Shown: positions 1 through 9,361 of the stretch, one piece after another
Numbering within the stretch: position 1 is the stretch's first letter
How the letters are laid out: each line of letters begins with the position of its first letter
Origin: Lacticaseibacillus casei DSM 20011 = JCM 1134 = ATCC 393
Lineage (GTDB): Bacteria; Bacillota; Bacilli; Lactobacillales; Lactobacillaceae
NCBI RefSeq assembly: GCF_000829055.1
Contig: NZ_AP012544.1
Location: forward strand, 2,852,001-2,916,000
Direction: 5' to 3'
Length of the DNA: 64,000 bases
Position numbers and translations under genes: made by a program
Notes under the pieces: generated by a model
What the model saw: only the letters and a program-made list of their open reading frames with translations
What the model was told of the DNA's origin: nothing
Databases searched by the model: none

Positions 1-1345
1 GCGCTGAAAGGTCATAGGAAACCACCAACTCCCCGTCATAATCAGGCAAGGTAGAATGCACATCAAACAATTCGCCATAAGTCTTCCGCAAATTGTTAAG
101 GGTGACATAGATATGATCTAGCAGTTTCTTTTCCATATCGTCTGTGCGGTTTTGGCGTTTTTGATCAACAAAGTCAATGAGTTGACTGAGCGTGGGATAA
201 TCATTGGCGTCTCGTTCCGTAATAAAAGGCTTCTGAGTTAAGCCAATGCTGTCCCCCAGAATCCCTAGTTGACGATACAAGCCGTCGCATTGGGTTGCGA
301 AGTATTGTGCTTCCTGACCGCTGGCATCGTGATTAAACAAGCGATATTTCACACTCAAGTCCTTGAGATGAGCTTTGTAACTGCCAACTGGGTCAACTTC
401 GTTGCTATCACCCACGGTCACACTTGGATAAACCTGCAGCAGATTGATTGTGCCGTAACGACCATCTAAACTAACGACCTTCCCGCCTAGAGCGTGCACC
501 GTGTCTCTAAACTCACCGGATCGATCAAAGATACGTACTAGATCACTCCTAATCGCACGCTCCCAAATAATCTTTTTGAGCTGCGTTGATTTACCTGATC
601 CCAGGTCACCACTCAAAAACAGATTGTAGTAAGTTCGCTGCTTGTCGACTAAAAACTGATCCCAATAGACGGTGCCGCCAGTCTGTGTGTAGCCAAAATA
701 AGACCCAAACGGGTCATTTAAAGAAGTCTGATTATGCGCAAAACTTAAACCTAAAACTTCTCCGCTCAACGGAATTCCTTCGCGTGCATTCTTCAAGTAC
801 CGCTGTTCACCAGCAGGTAGAAACATCGCCTGATACTCTTCCATGCCTTCACCGAGAAAAACGGAAGCTTTGAAGCTCATTTTGCGAATCTGCTTCACGA
901 CTTCATTTACTTTACGTTCCAATTGATCACGAGTTGCCGCATAACAATACACTCGAATGTAGGTTTGCCTGATGACCTCACCGTCTTTACGTAGTGCTAA
1001 GCTCAATGATCGCAGCGGATCAATTTCATTTTGAATCTCATCGGCATCGGCAATATTCTTCGCATGATCTAATTGCACCGTCAGTTCTGTAATAGCTTCC
1101 GCAATGTTGTCAACGAAGTCCGCCTTGGTATTGTTGACCGTATCTACCGTTGTTGTCACGCCGGGGATCTCAGTAATACCTGTGAGCCAAAAGTCGCTGA
1201 ACTCCTCCGGAATATCAAAAATATGGATCGTCGTCATATAGTGATCACCCATATTCAGATAAAGTTCGTTTCGCGTATCAATACCGCCTGCAGGCTGTGT
1301 TTTGAAAACAAAGTGCTGATCTAAATCAAGCTTCTTCAGTTTCAC
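1..1345 (-). CDS. VirB4/TraE-type conjugation ATPase (partial, runs off window)
   Basis: The reading frame opens at a GTG at 1345, preceded by the ribosome binding site GGAGGTGA six bases upstream, and stays open to the window edge (about 448 residues seen). Residues about 246-254 form a Walker A motif (GDLGSGKST), followed by a stretch typical of VirB4 (FDRSGEF, about residue 275). VirB4 proteins are the cytoplasmic ATPases that power type IV secretion channels and pilus assembly. The start overlaps the end of the preceding gene by 20 bases, which indicates translational coupling in the conjugation operon. The C-terminal half with Walker B lies outside the window. The family call is firm; the exact subfamily is inference. 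Confidence 0.85.
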   Translation of the reverse strand, partial: MKLKKLDLDQHFVFKTQPAGGIDTRNELYLNMGDHYMTTIHIFDIPEEFSDFWLTGITEIPGVTTTVDTVNNTKADFVDNIAEAITELTVQLDHAKNIADADEIQNEIDPLRSLSLALRKDGEVIRQTYIRVYCYAATRDQLERKVNEVVKQIRKMSFKASVFLGEGMEEYQAMFLPAGEQRYLKNAREGIPLSGEVLGLSFAHNQTSLNDPFGSYFGYTQTGGTVYWDQFLVDKQRTYYNLFLSGDLGSGKSTQLKKIIWERAIRSDLVRIFDRSGEFRDTVHALGGKVVSLDGRYGTINLLQVYPSVTVGDSNEVDPVGSYKAHLKDLSVKYRLFNHDASGQEAQYFATQCDGLYRQLGILGDSIGLTQKPFITERDANDYPTLSQLIDFVDQKRQNRTDDMEKKLLDHIYVTLNNLRKTYGELFDVHSTLPDYDGELVVSYDLSA

Positions 1346-1922
1346 TAACACTCACCTCCGGATTATTCATCATCTGTAACATCTTCTCCTTTTCAGCAAG
1401 CCCAGCACGCTCAAAGGTATAAAGCGTTGATGCATGCCTAGCTAATTCGAGATTTTTTTCTAGCTCCGGCACACTGTCGCCAAAGAACCAGATCCAACTG
1501 CTTAGCTTGCGATAGGTTTTTTCTAGCTGCTTAAGAACAGCTAGATCGTGTTGCAACAGCTCAAGATAAATGGGATTACGGGTCTGCTCAATTTTCCGCC
1601 GGAAATAAGTCTGTTGCCGTTGGTTGGTCTCTGGAAAATTCATGTATAGTTCCTTGATCGAACCAGGGTATTGTTGATGTAACCCCCAAAGCTCACTCTC
1701 AATTTGATCAGCGTCTTGAACGGACAGTTCAAATAAGTCAAAGCTTTTGGGCTTGAATACGTCCGCATAAAACATGAGACCATTGTGAGCCAGCTTAATG
1801 TAGCCAGAATTAGTGATACCAACAACTGGATAAATACGACCAACACCATCCTTGCGTTCCTTTTTCTTGGCTGCCTCTTTTTGGCGTTTACGTGCTTCAA
1901 CAGCGTCAAACTTTGTTGCCAC
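1326..1922 (-). CDS. Conjugation-operon protein, charged/coiled, unknown function
   Basis: About 198 residues with a lysine/arginine/glutamate-rich N-terminus (EARKRQKEAAKKKERK) and no clear membrane span. The frame is open further upstream, but a GTG at 1922 has a good ribosome binding site (GAGGTGAG, five bases away), while the upstream ATG has none, so I chose the GTG. It sits between the PrgI/VirB3-like gene, whose end it overlaps, and VirB4. That position in Gram-positive conjugation operons is often held by an accessory gene of unknown role. It is probably a soluble partner of VirB4, but this is inference from position only. Confidence 0.6.
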   Translation of the reverse strand: MATKFDAVEARKRQKEAAKKKERKDGVGRIYPVVGITNSGYIKLAHNGLMFYADVFKPKSFDLFELSVQDADQIESELWGLHQQYPGSIKELYMNFPETNQRQQTYFRRKIEQTRNPIYLELLQHDLAVLKQLEKTYRKLSSWIWFFGDSVPELEKNLELARHASTLYTFERAGLAEKEKMLQMMNNPEVSVSETEEA

Positions 1923-2241
1923 GATGCTCACCTCGCTTGAATAGTAGTTGTCTAATTGGATCGTCAATTGCATGGTAAATGACCCGCTTGCGCAGTAACA
2001 ACTGTTTCATAACCTGCAAGTTGTTCTTTTGTGGTACACCGGATTGGATTCGTAACGCTGCAGTTAGCACAAACATTAAAATCAACCCAAACAATGCGAC
2101 AGCCATGGGTGTTGTCACTATTAACACAACAAAAGTGACCCCGGAAACAGCACCTGCAATGAAGACATCGCGTATGGTCAGGAGTTTGTTGTATTGTCCT
2201 TTGACAATGAGACGGCGCGAATAAATCACCTTATGAGCCAT
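1906..2241 (-). CDS. PrgI/VirB3-like conjugation membrane protein
   Basis: 111 residues. A short N-terminal segment is followed by a hydrophobic hairpin of two membrane spans (about residues 26-65) and a cytoplasmic tail. The size, topology and position directly upstream of the VirB4 module match the PrgI/VirB3-type inner channel proteins of Gram-positive conjugation systems, which associate with VirB4. A strong ribosome binding site (AGGAGGTGA) precedes the ATG. Assignment rests on topology and context, not on a catalytic motif. Confidence 0.6.
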   Translation of the reverse strand: MAHKVIYSRRLIVKGQYNKLLTIRDVFIAGAVSGVTFVVLIVTTPMAVALFGLILMFVLTAALRIQSGVPQKNNLQVMKQLLLRKRVIYHAIDDPIRQLLFKRGEHRGNKV

Positions 2242-2246
2242 TTAAG

Positions 2247-3839
2247 TCACCTCCTAAAGGTTGGCTGTTCATTATGATTTTGATACGAGTTCTTTGCACT
2301 TTGGATTACTTTGCGTGTATTGCTTGGAATGGCAGCACCGCGATTATAGGAACGCTGTGCCAGCCGAACGGTTTGCGAATGCTTGGCAAGTGCCGGAACG
2401 ACTCTGCCGCCCCACATCTGACCTAGCGTCCGTGTCTCAGCCGGAATCTGCTGTGGCGCTGAGCCAGTATCAACGGCTTGCGTTCCAGATTCTACTTGCG
2501 TACCACTATCTGGACTAGTATTCCCTATTGATGCTCGGTTTCCCGCCTGACTACCAACGTTGCTGGTCGCTGATTGGCCCTGGGTGTTAGTCCCAGTCGC
2601 AAAGTTTGATCCTTTAGGAGCCGGTTGCCCCATCGTACGTTGTGCTGTTTTAGGTTTTGAAAGCTCGCCTTGATCTCCTTGCATTGGTTCACTACCACTC
2701 AGTGAAGCCATGTCTGGCCCAGCTGCTGCTGGTGCCTCACTGCCTGGTTCTGTGCCACTCAACGAAGCCATATCTGGACCGGCAGCTGCCGGCATCTCAC
2801 TTGCCGGTTCAGTGCTACTGAGCGAAGCCATATCTGGCCCCGTGGTTGCTGGTGCCTCACTGGCTGCCTCTGTACCGCTCAACGAAGCCATATCTGGACC
2901 GGCAACGCTCGATGAGGTTGGATTAGCGTCTGTGCCACTTTGTTTGCCAAGCGCTGGATCTGTTGTCGCTGGTGTTTCCAGATCAGGTGTGGCTGCGTCT
3001 TGTTTGGCTGCTTCTGCACCAATGCCATCAATGGATGGTTTACTACCGCTAGAACGATTACTCTTATTGCTCCTAAACGCATTTGCAAAACCAGCACCAT
3101 ATCCCGCCGCACGAGCAGCGCCATGCACCGTTGCGTGTGCCGCATTGCTGAAACCCCGTGCCATACCACGACCTAGGCCACCAGCGGCACGAAGACCCAT
3201 CGCACCACCAACAAGGGTTGCCCCAATACCACGTGCACCGCCATCCATGCCAAACAAACTTGTCACAATGTTTGGACCATTAATCAAAAACATGGCTCCA
3301 GCAATAATTCCGAAACACTGTGCTACTGGGCTTTGTTGATTTGATGGATTCGCAAGGGCACTTGTCCAGAAGGTGAATAGTTGTAACATGACCGAGGTTA
3401 AAAACAACACAATGAAGGTATCGCGCAGCTTTTGTATCAAGGCTAAATTACGTTTGCCTGAATCAATATCAGACAAGGCCATGCCTTGCGCCAGCATGGT
3501 AATAAAACCGATTTCCATAATGGATACGAAAACCTTGATAATGACCAAGATGATCGCAATGGTAAACGCAAATAACTCGAAAAACGTCAGATACGGATGA
3601 AAAGAGTAACGGTAGTAAGCAATATCGTGGAAGAATGCCTTCATATCGCGTAATTGGTACTTACCGTCACCGCCCATTGTCAGCTGATGCGACATGATTT
3701 CATTCCCAGTCGCATTTAGTTTGGAACCAGCATGATTCAATAGCGTATTCCCAGTATCCAGTGTTTCATTAATATCTAGGTTATTGACGTCGTCAATTGT
3801 TTTGATGCTCGTGCTTGGATTGGGCGATAGGATTTCCAA
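2247..3839 (-). CDS. VirB6/TrbL-like conjugation channel protein, C-terminal part after a frameshift
   Basis: 530 codons from a TTG at 3839. About residues 80-190 hold three or more long hydrophobic segments, followed by a glycine/alanine-rich stretch and a long low-complexity tail (residues about 255-490) with four 20-residue repeats carrying the motif GPDMASLS. The architecture of membrane core plus Gly/Ala-rich region plus disordered tail is typical of TrbL/VirB6-like proteins of Gram-positive T4SS. There is no ribosome binding site before the TTG, and an in-frame TAA lies six bases upstream. The upstream gene (3776-4303) ends in another frame over the same DNA. Both parts probably form one protein of about 680 residues broken by a one-base deletion near 3840, although re-initiation cannot be excluded. 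Confidence 0.65.
   Translation of the reverse strand: MEILSPNPSTSIKTIDDVNNLDINETLDTGNTLLNHAGSKLNATGNEIMSHQLTMGGDGKYQLRDMKAFFHDIAYYRYSFHPYLTFFELFAFTIAIILVIIKVFVSIMEIGFITMLAQGMALSDIDSGKRNLALIQKLRDTFIVLFLTSVMLQLFTFWTSALANPSNQQSPVAQCFGIIAGAMFLINGPNIVTSLFGMDGGARGIGATLVGGAMGLRAAGGLGRGMARGFSNAAHATVHGAARAAGYGAGFANAFRSNKSNRSSGSKPSIDGIGAEAAKQDAATPDLETPATTDPALGKQSGTDANPTSSSVAGPDMASLSGTEAASEAPATTGPDMASLSSTEPASEMPAAAGPDMASLSGTEPGSEAPAAAGPDMASLSGSEPMQGDQGELSKPKTAQRTMGQPAPKGSNFATGTNTQGQSATSNVGSQAGNRASIGNTSPDSGTQVESGTQAVDTGSAPQQIPAETRTLGQMWGGRVVPALAKHSQTVRLAQRSYNRGAAIPSNTRKVIQSAKNSYQNHNEQPTFRR
2701..2905 (-). repeat. Tandem 60-bp coding repeats in the VirB6-like tail
   Basis: Four copies of an in-frame 60-base unit begin at about 2701, 2761, 2821 and 2881 on the plus strand. 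Each contains GAAGCCATNTCTGG and encodes GPDMASLS followed by a Thr/Glu/Ala/Pro-rich spacer. The exact 60-base period suggests expansion by slippage or unequal recombination, so copy number may differ between strains. Confidence 0.85.
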
Positions 3840-4303
3840 CCATTATTGTTGACCCGCATTAAATCAGTCATATTGTTGGAGACGATTGAGACCGCCGGAC
3901 GTGCTTTTTGTAGTGATGTTCCGACGCCAGCAACGACCAATCCAGACAGGGTTGACGTCAAGGTACCAAGGCCAATGAAGATAAACAACGCCACCATGAG
4001 ATTGTTGATCTTCTGGTGAAAGTCAGTCTTGGTACGATGAATCATCATGAAACCGACCCAGGCAATACCCAACGTACAAAGAATCCAAAAGATGGGCTGA
4101 TACGCGGCAACAAAGCCACTGACATCTTTTGAGTTCCAAAAGTCGATGAGTTTAAACGCTTGACTGTACATACTGGTCAAGCCATCAGCCAAATTCGCTA
4201 ACATACGAATGATTTGCCAGCCAATCCAGCGTAGGCCATCGTTGATCCATGTTGCTTTGTGCAACACTGGCTGAAACTTTTCCAAATATTCAATGGTACT
4301 CAA
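3776..4303 (-). CDS. VirB6/TrbL-like conjugation channel protein, N-terminal part
   Basis: 175 codons, with two membrane spans (about residues 65-90 and 103-130) after an amphipathic N-terminus. The ATG overlaps the stop of the VirD4 gene (ATGA), so translation is coupled. The last 20 or so residues, after the sequence RVNNNG, are read in a different frame from the downstream part and look like nonsense. A -1 shift there would continue into the 530-codon frame at 3839, and the combined protein would have the expected VirB6/TrbL-like layout. This is probably the 5' part of a frameshifted gene. Confidence 0.6.
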   Translation of the reverse strand: MSTIEYLEKFQPVLHKATWINDGLRWIGWQIIRMLANLADGLTSMYSQAFKLIDFWNSKDVSGFVAAYQPIFWILCTLGIAWVGFMMIHRTKTDFHQKINNLMVALFIFIGLGTLTSTLSGLVVAGVGTSLQKARPAVSIVSNNMTDLMRVNNNGWKSYRPIQARASKQLTTSIT

Positions 4304-6759
4304 GCATTGTCACCTTCTTTCTTCTTGAATGCATCGAGTTTTTGATAAGCAAAGTCCAGTTGCGCAGCAAAGCTTTTCATGGCTCGCCGAGCATTTAGCC
4401 AATGAGTCATCGCTTCAACAGAATCCAGCGACTGATATTCAGCGTAGTCATCTTGTGTGAGCAGCTCCTGAACGCCCTTTTCAATCATCTGTAGTTGCGA
4501 TTGGCTAAACAAAGCCGATAACGGCGTTGTTTGTTGATCAATCTCTGTGGTGATTTGTTTTTTAGGATCTTGAGGTTCCTGAAACTGCTGCTTTTGTTGA
4601 TTACTGCCTTGGTTTGGCTTCGAATCATGCGTTGGCTTCTGTGAACCCGCAGCTGGCGTTTCTTCGGTCTTTTGTTCCAGATTTTCATCAGTTGCTGCTG
4701 GTTCAGACGCACTTTGTTCTACCTGCGGCTCATCGTTTTCGGCATTGAGTGAATGACCATTCACTTTAACTGTGATTTCAGGATCATCATTTTCATTCTG
4801 CGGTTCAATCGTTGTCACGGTAATATCCAGCAACAGTTTTTTGAGATCAATGTCGTTATGTGCTGGCTTCTTATCGCCATACAACTCGGCAAAGGTTGCC
4901 TGGTGATTAAACCGTGTCAGATATTCAAACGAAAATGGTAACTCAGTGCCCTCATCCGGGTTGGCATGAATCGGCCAAGCTGTAATTGAACGATTCTCAA
5001 GATCAGACCGTTGCTTGCTGCGAATTAGCACCACTTCGCCTTTCCTGAGTCGAAGCAACTCATCAGGCATCATGAGTCTTCTAGTTTCTTGCGACTCACC
5101 AAACGACTTGTCCGTGTCCATTGGTGCCCCGTGACGCGATGGTGCAATCACCGTTGTTTGTCCAATTTGCTTGGAGAAGTATTCTGCATCATCGTAGTTA
5201 TCAGCCAAAATGTCATACTTGTTGCCACAGGCACCCATGATTTCGGCAGCGCCTTCCCTGCCATAATTGGCCTCCAACTGTGCAATTGACTGCAAAATCA
5301 GGTAATAGACCAGACCACGTCCACGACCAACGTTGAGGTAATGTGGTAGTCCTTCAATACGTGGCAAGTTACCCAGTTCCTCATACAGATTAATCACCCG
5401 CCGCTTGAGCTTTGAGTCAGCTGCGAGCGTCGCCATCTTAGCCAACACATAGCCCACCTGCGATAGAAAGGTCGCAACTAGTGAGTAGTTCGAGTTGTCG
5501 TAATCTGGGTAGATGATAAAGAAAGCCACTGGTTTATCACCAGTGGCTAAGTCGGCAATATTAAAGTCGTTTGTGGCCGTTAAGCGGCCAATATTACTAA
5601 AAGCGTAGTTCTTAATGCCTGCCATCGTACCAGTAAAGATACCGCTACGGGTAATCCCTTGCGAAAATTGAATTGTGCCATACTGCAATTTGGCTGGATC
5701 ACCAGAGGGCAACTTGGAGAAGAACTTGTCCAGTTTGGTCATGCCATTCTCATCTGGATTAGCCCCTAGTTCACTCAACATAGTGGTGACAGTATACATC
5801 GTGATTTTCTCAGGTGTGTGTTGATCAAAGCAGACCTTACATACCGCTAGAATCAAGGCGTTTAGCAGTGAAATAGACGACTGTTCCCACATCGGTTCCT
5901 TTGCATTCGGATTGTGGAAAATACTGTAAGAAAAGGTATTGCACAACATCTGCGCATTATCAAAGTCTCCAGCAGCGTACGCTTGTTTCACTAGCTCAAG
6001 TGGGTTATAGGCAATCGAGTAAGTCGGATCAACTAGGTTTAAAGCCGCAACTCGATAACCACGTGCCTCAAATTCTGCTTTGGTGCTACGAAGCATTTCG
6101 CCTTTAACATCGGTGATAATAACAGAGTCATGGACGGATGCTCGCATAATAAAATCCAACACTGGCAAGGAAAATAGTGTGGTCTTCCCACCACCTGGCC
6201 CAGCCACAGCAACTGTATTGGTGCCACTAGTATCCACTAGATCAACGCCATGATGCTGGTCGGCACCGCGATACTGCTGCACAACAGTCTTCAATTCATA
6301 TTTGTCCATTTGATCCTTTTTAATATGGAGCTGAGGTACCCCTGACTTACCGACATATGGATAGTCATTTAATGGAATGGCGATACTTGCGGCCGCCACC
6401 TCTGCTACCCGTGCAAAGCGTCCGGTGCCTTTTTGTCCAGTATTAATGGACTGAAAGGCTTTGCGCCAACGATAGGTGCGTATGAGTACATAAATGACCA
6501 GCGCCACTAGGCCAACCAAGTACAACAGCACTACCAGCAGATAGGTGAAATCAGGCCATAAAAAGTTAGCCGGATGTAGTACCGTTGCGACAATTGTTTG
6601 TAAACTAGGTGCCTGTTTCATCAGTTTTAGGAACATTGACGGAATATGTGTCAACCAATTAAGAATCAGTAGACCACCTATCAACCACAGACCTGCCATC
6701 GCGATTAGAAATCGTTTGTTGCCAAGTGCTTCACGCCACTGCCTTTTTTCGTGGTTCAT
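4300..6759 (-). CDS. VirD4/TraG-type conjugation coupling protein
   Basis: 819 residues. Two N-terminal membrane spans (about 18-35 and 71-93) anchor a cytoplasmic ATPase with Walker A GPGGGKTT at 187-194, followed by the coupling-protein motif ITDVKGEML and a Walker B region (INLYEELGN). The last 170 residues are Gln/Glu/Pro-rich and low in complexity. Coupling proteins bring the relaxase-DNA complex to the secretion channel and drive DNA transfer. The gene has a strong ribosome binding site (AAAGGAGGT) and its stop overlaps the next start. Length and order match TraG/VirD4 in lactobacillus conjugative elements. Confidence 0.9.
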   Translation of the reverse strand: MNHEKRQWREALGNKRFLIAMAGLWLIGGLLILNWLTHIPSMFLKLMKQAPSLQTIVATVLHPANFLWPDFTYLLVVLLYLVGLVALVIYVLIRTYRWRKAFQSINTGQKGTGRFARVAEVAAASIAIPLNDYPYVGKSGVPQLHIKKDQMDKYELKTVVQQYRGADQHHGVDLVDTSGTNTVAVAGPGGGKTTLFSLPVLDFIMRASVHDSVIITDVKGEMLRSTKAEFEARGYRVAALNLVDPTYSIAYNPLELVKQAYAAGDFDNAQMLCNTFSYSIFHNPNAKEPMWEQSSISLLNALILAVCKVCFDQHTPEKITMYTVTTMLSELGANPDENGMTKLDKFFSKLPSGDPAKLQYGTIQFSQGITRSGIFTGTMAGIKNYAFSNIGRLTATNDFNIADLATGDKPVAFFIIYPDYDNSNYSLVATFLSQVGYVLAKMATLAADSKLKRRVINLYEELGNLPRIEGLPHYLNVGRGRGLVYYLILQSIAQLEANYGREGAAEIMGACGNKYDILADNYDDAEYFSKQIGQTTVIAPSRHGAPMDTDKSFGESQETRRLMMPDELLRLRKGEVVLIRSKQRSDLENRSITAWPIHANPDEGTELPFSFEYLTRFNHQATFAELYGDKKPAHNDIDLKKLLLDITVTTIEPQNENDDPEITVKVNGHSLNAENDEPQVEQSASEPAATDENLEQKTEETPAAGSQKPTHDSKPNQGSNQQKQQFQEPQDPKKQITTEIDQQTTPLSALFSQSQLQMIEKGVQELLTQDDYAEYQSLDSVEAMTHWLNARRAMKSFAAQLDFAYQKLDAFKKKEGDNA

Positions 6760-6785
6760 GCTGACCTCCTTTCTGCTACGACCTG

Positions 6786-7364
6786 TTATTCATGACGACT
6801 CGCCATCCATTCCACTAATCGCCAATACACCCTTCTAAGTCTTTGATAAGCGATTTTGAGCACATAGAGTGCTAATGCCACGATGATCGTTATGACAATT
6901 AACATCAGTGGATGCTCTTTAATCCCATATATGTCTTGTTCGAGAACATGTGCGTAGGCCGCCAAAACGAGCAGTCCAATCATGATGCCCCATCGAGGGA
7001 ATATGACGCGCAAGCTTTGCACAAAAAAGACCGCACATACTAGCGCAGCTGCTGTAAGAACAAATTGATATAACTGGGATTGCGTCAGTAAAGCAGCGGG
7101 CAGTGCATGATACAGTAACACCAGTGCCAACAGGCTTACAATTAGCCCAAGCGCACGCTCACTGTGCTGCCGCAACGTGATTGGCTTCATTTGGTCGGCT
7201 GAAACACCCGTCTCATAGATAATCGTTGCTGTTTTACACCACTCTCCTGCAACCGATATGCCAATCACCTGATAACCGGCCGAGATCAGGTATCGGGTGG
7301 TTTCATTAACACGTTCATCGAGGCCATCGCTGGTAAAACTGGAAATTGTTTTTATCGCTCGCAT
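6786..7364 (-). CDS. Conjugation-operon membrane protein with four predicted spans
   Basis: 192 residues. The first 60 or so are soluble, with a short alpha/beta-like segment (YLISAGYQVIGISV). They are followed by about four hydrophobic spans between residues 70 and 175 and a basic tail. The ribosome binding site AGGAGG precedes the ATG at 7364, only nine bases after the SSB-like gene. I do not recognise a family. Its position between the SSB-like and VirD4 genes makes it part of the transfer operon. Confidence 0.6.
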   Translation of the reverse strand: MRAIKTISSFTSDGLDERVNETTRYLISAGYQVIGISVAGEWCKTATIIYETGVSADQMKPITLRQHSERALGLIVSLLALVLLYHALPAALLTQSQLYQFVLTAAALVCAVFFVQSLRVIFPRWGIMIGLLVLAAYAHVLEQDIYGIKEHPLMLIVITIIVALALYVLKIAYQRLRRVYWRLVEWMASRHE

Positions 7365-7372
7365 TTTTCCTC

Positions 7373-7792
7373 CTAGTTGAAGCCTCCTGGTAATACATTG
7401 CTGTAGTTCGATGAATCTATGGGCGTGTCATTTGCCGCCTTTGGTGGGTTAGTTAGCTGATCATCAACCACTGGCGCGGCCTCTTTGACGATTTTGACGA
7501 AACTGGTGGCCATAATGAAGTATCTGGTCGTTGATTGCCCTGGTGCCTCACTGAACACACTGGCGTCAAAGCGACCAGTGATCAAAACACGATCACCCAG
7601 CTTAACGTTCTTAACAAAGTCTGCGGCAGTTTCGTTATAAAGTTTAAAGGGAACATTGACCTTCTTAGTACGATCTTGATGATCTCGAATACATTCCAAA
7701 TAGGCAGAAGCAGTTAGGAAATCCTGATTTTGACGGTGTTTCACATCGGTTATGACGGTTCCTGATAATTGAACACTATTGATGTCTTCCAT
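7373..7792 (-). CDS. Single-stranded-DNA-binding (OB-fold) protein of the conjugation operon
   Basis: 139 residues. The N-terminal 100 resemble an SSB-type OB fold: an opening strand (SVQLSGTVITDVKHR), a central VPFKLYNETAADFV segment and GDRVLITGRF. An acidic, polar tail follows. Element-encoded SSBs coat transferred single strands during conjugation. The tail lacks the DxPF tip used by housekeeping SSBs to bind partners and ends in LPGGFN. The gene lies in the transfer operon with GGAGG before its ATG. Confidence 0.65.
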   Translation of the reverse strand: MEDINSVQLSGTVITDVKHRQNQDFLTASAYLECIRDHQDRTKKVNVPFKLYNETAADFVKNVKLGDRVLITGRFDASVFSEAPGQSTTRYFIMATSFVKIVKEAAPVVDDQLTNPPKAANDTPIDSSNYSNVLPGGFN

Positions 7793-7801
7793 GATGTCCT
7801 C

Positions 7802-9361
7802 CTATTCCACTGTGACCACAATGGTCTGTTGCGTCTGTTGTCCATTCTGATCAGTTGCCGTGTAAATCAGCGTATAACGACCTGCCTTTTGCGTATTAAC
7901 CTCACCCTCATAGGAAATTGTTACTGGGCCGTTAGTTGACGTTGCACTCACACCGGCCATGGGATCAAAGTGATCCCCCAGTTTAATGGTCTGATCTTGT
8001 AACCCTTTGAAAACTGGCTTTTCAGCAATCACATTAATGACACGATCCTGGGTCGTCACATGGCCCCACTTATCAACATACGAGTACGTAACCGACTTTT
8101 GTCCTGGTGTTTTGGTATCGCATGTTGTCACCGTGAAATCACTAGGAGTCGCACTATATGGATCACTAACGGAGACCCCTTTGCGTAAATCCGGCGTTGA
8201 TCCTTGTTGAACCGTCAACGCATCAAGTCCTGAGAAACTGGCATCTTTGGCATAAACCGTAATGTTAATGGTCTTGGTTGTTTGTCCACCATCATGATCT
8301 GACACGCTATAGGTCAGTTGAGACGTCCCTAACTTAGTTGTATCAACGTTGCCTGTAACCTTAACATCCTTCGTCAAATCACCATCTTGCACATCACTTG
8401 CCGTGACATTGGCCATGGGATCAAATGAGGTTCCCACTTCGACTGTTTGATCATTCGCACTGATAACTGGCAAATCATTGGCTACCGTGATCACGCGCTT
8501 CGCGCTGGTCGTTTGACCGGCACTGTCGGTTACCGAATAGGTCAGGGTGTACGTTCCCTCTTTGCTTAGATCAACATTGCCCGTCACCTTAATGGCCTTA
8601 GTAAGATCGCCATCCTCTTTATCCGAAGCCGTAATGCCATTTAGCACATCAAAAGTACCATTATGTGACAGCGAAACCGTTTGATCCTCCGGAACATTTA
8701 AAACAGGGGCAGTGTTTTGATCCGGTTGAACAGGATTAACTGGATTTACGGGATTAACCGGGTCAACTGGGTTATCTGGGTTGTCCGGGTTGACTGGTGT
8801 AATTGGATTGACAGGTTTGTCTGGGTCAACCGGCTCTATGGGATTAACTGGTGTCGGCGTTTTGCCATCATCGTTAGTTTTACTTTGATCAGTTTGTGAC
8901 GTGTTTGTTGTGTCATTGGTCAGCGGCTTTACGCTAGCCGTATCATCGCTATTGTCATTTAAAGCCTTTGGTGGTTCAACCGCCGCCGTAGCCGCTGCCA
9001 GTGATGCTTTTGCTGCTGGCGTATCTAAGGTTTTCGCAATAGCCGCAATTGGATCACTATCCAAGACACTGTTGGTGGCCGATTTGAAGGCATGATCCTC
9101 ATTTGAAGTTGAGGTACTACTCTCTCCTAGGGCCTGGTCAATAATATCGTTGACTGTATTCTTGCCCTTCTCCTTCTTAGCTTGGATACCTTTGGATGCT
9201 TTAGGCTTCTGCATCTTTTTCTGGTAAGACGAGGTGTGAGCAGCCTGTTGATTACTATGTGCTTGTGTGGCAGCCCAAAGGCCACCAGCTCCTAATAGCG
9301 CAACGGCTGTTGCTGTGATGATGATATGACGTTTCTTATTATTCGTTTGTTGATTCTTCAT
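7802..9361 (-). CDS. Cell-surface protein with four Ig-like repeats and a proline-rich stalk
   Basis: 519 residues. An N-terminal hydrophobic segment (about 12-32) acts as signal or anchor. A polar region rich in Thr/Asn/Asp follows, then a stalk of repeated PV[ND]P units (about 168-215), then four bacterial Ig-like domains of about 70-75 residues. The first two Ig units share the motif D.EDGDLTK..KVTGNVD, of the DUF5011/HYR type. There is no LPxTG sorting signal or C-terminal anchor, so the N-terminal span probably tethers it. It may be an adhesin or mating-aggregation factor of the conjugative element, which is inference from context. It overlaps the preceding gene by 23 bases. Confidence 0.7.
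   Translation of the reverse strand: MKNQQTNNKKRHIIITATAVALLGAGGLWAATQAHSNQQAAHTSSYQKKMQKPKASKGIQAKKEKGKNTVNDIIDQALGESSTSTSNEDHAFKSATNSVLDSDPIAAIAKTLDTPAAKASLAAATAAVEPPKALNDNSDDTASVKPLTNDTTNTSQTDQSKTNDDGKTPTPVNPIEPVDPDKPVNPITPVNPDNPDNPVDPVNPVNPVNPVQPDQNTAPVLNVPEDQTVSLSHNGTFDVLNGITASDKEDGDLTKAIKVTGNVDLSKEGTYTLTYSVTDSAGQTTSAKRVITVANDLPVISANDQTVEVGTSFDPMANVTASDVQDGDLTKDVKVTGNVDTTKLGTSQLTYSVSDHDGGQTTKTINITVYAKDASFSGLDALTVQQGSTPDLRKGVSVSDPYSATPSDFTVTTCDTKTPGQKSVTYSYVDKWGHVTTQDRVINVIAEKPVFKGLQDQTIKLGDHFDPMAGVSATSTNGPVTISYEGEVNTQKAGRYTLIYTATDQNGQQTQQTIVVTVE

Noticed and set aside
2710..3339. 209-residue plus-strand frame rich in Ala/Pro/Ser
   Set aside because: It is the antisense shadow of the repeat-rich VirB6-like tail and has no ribosome binding site.
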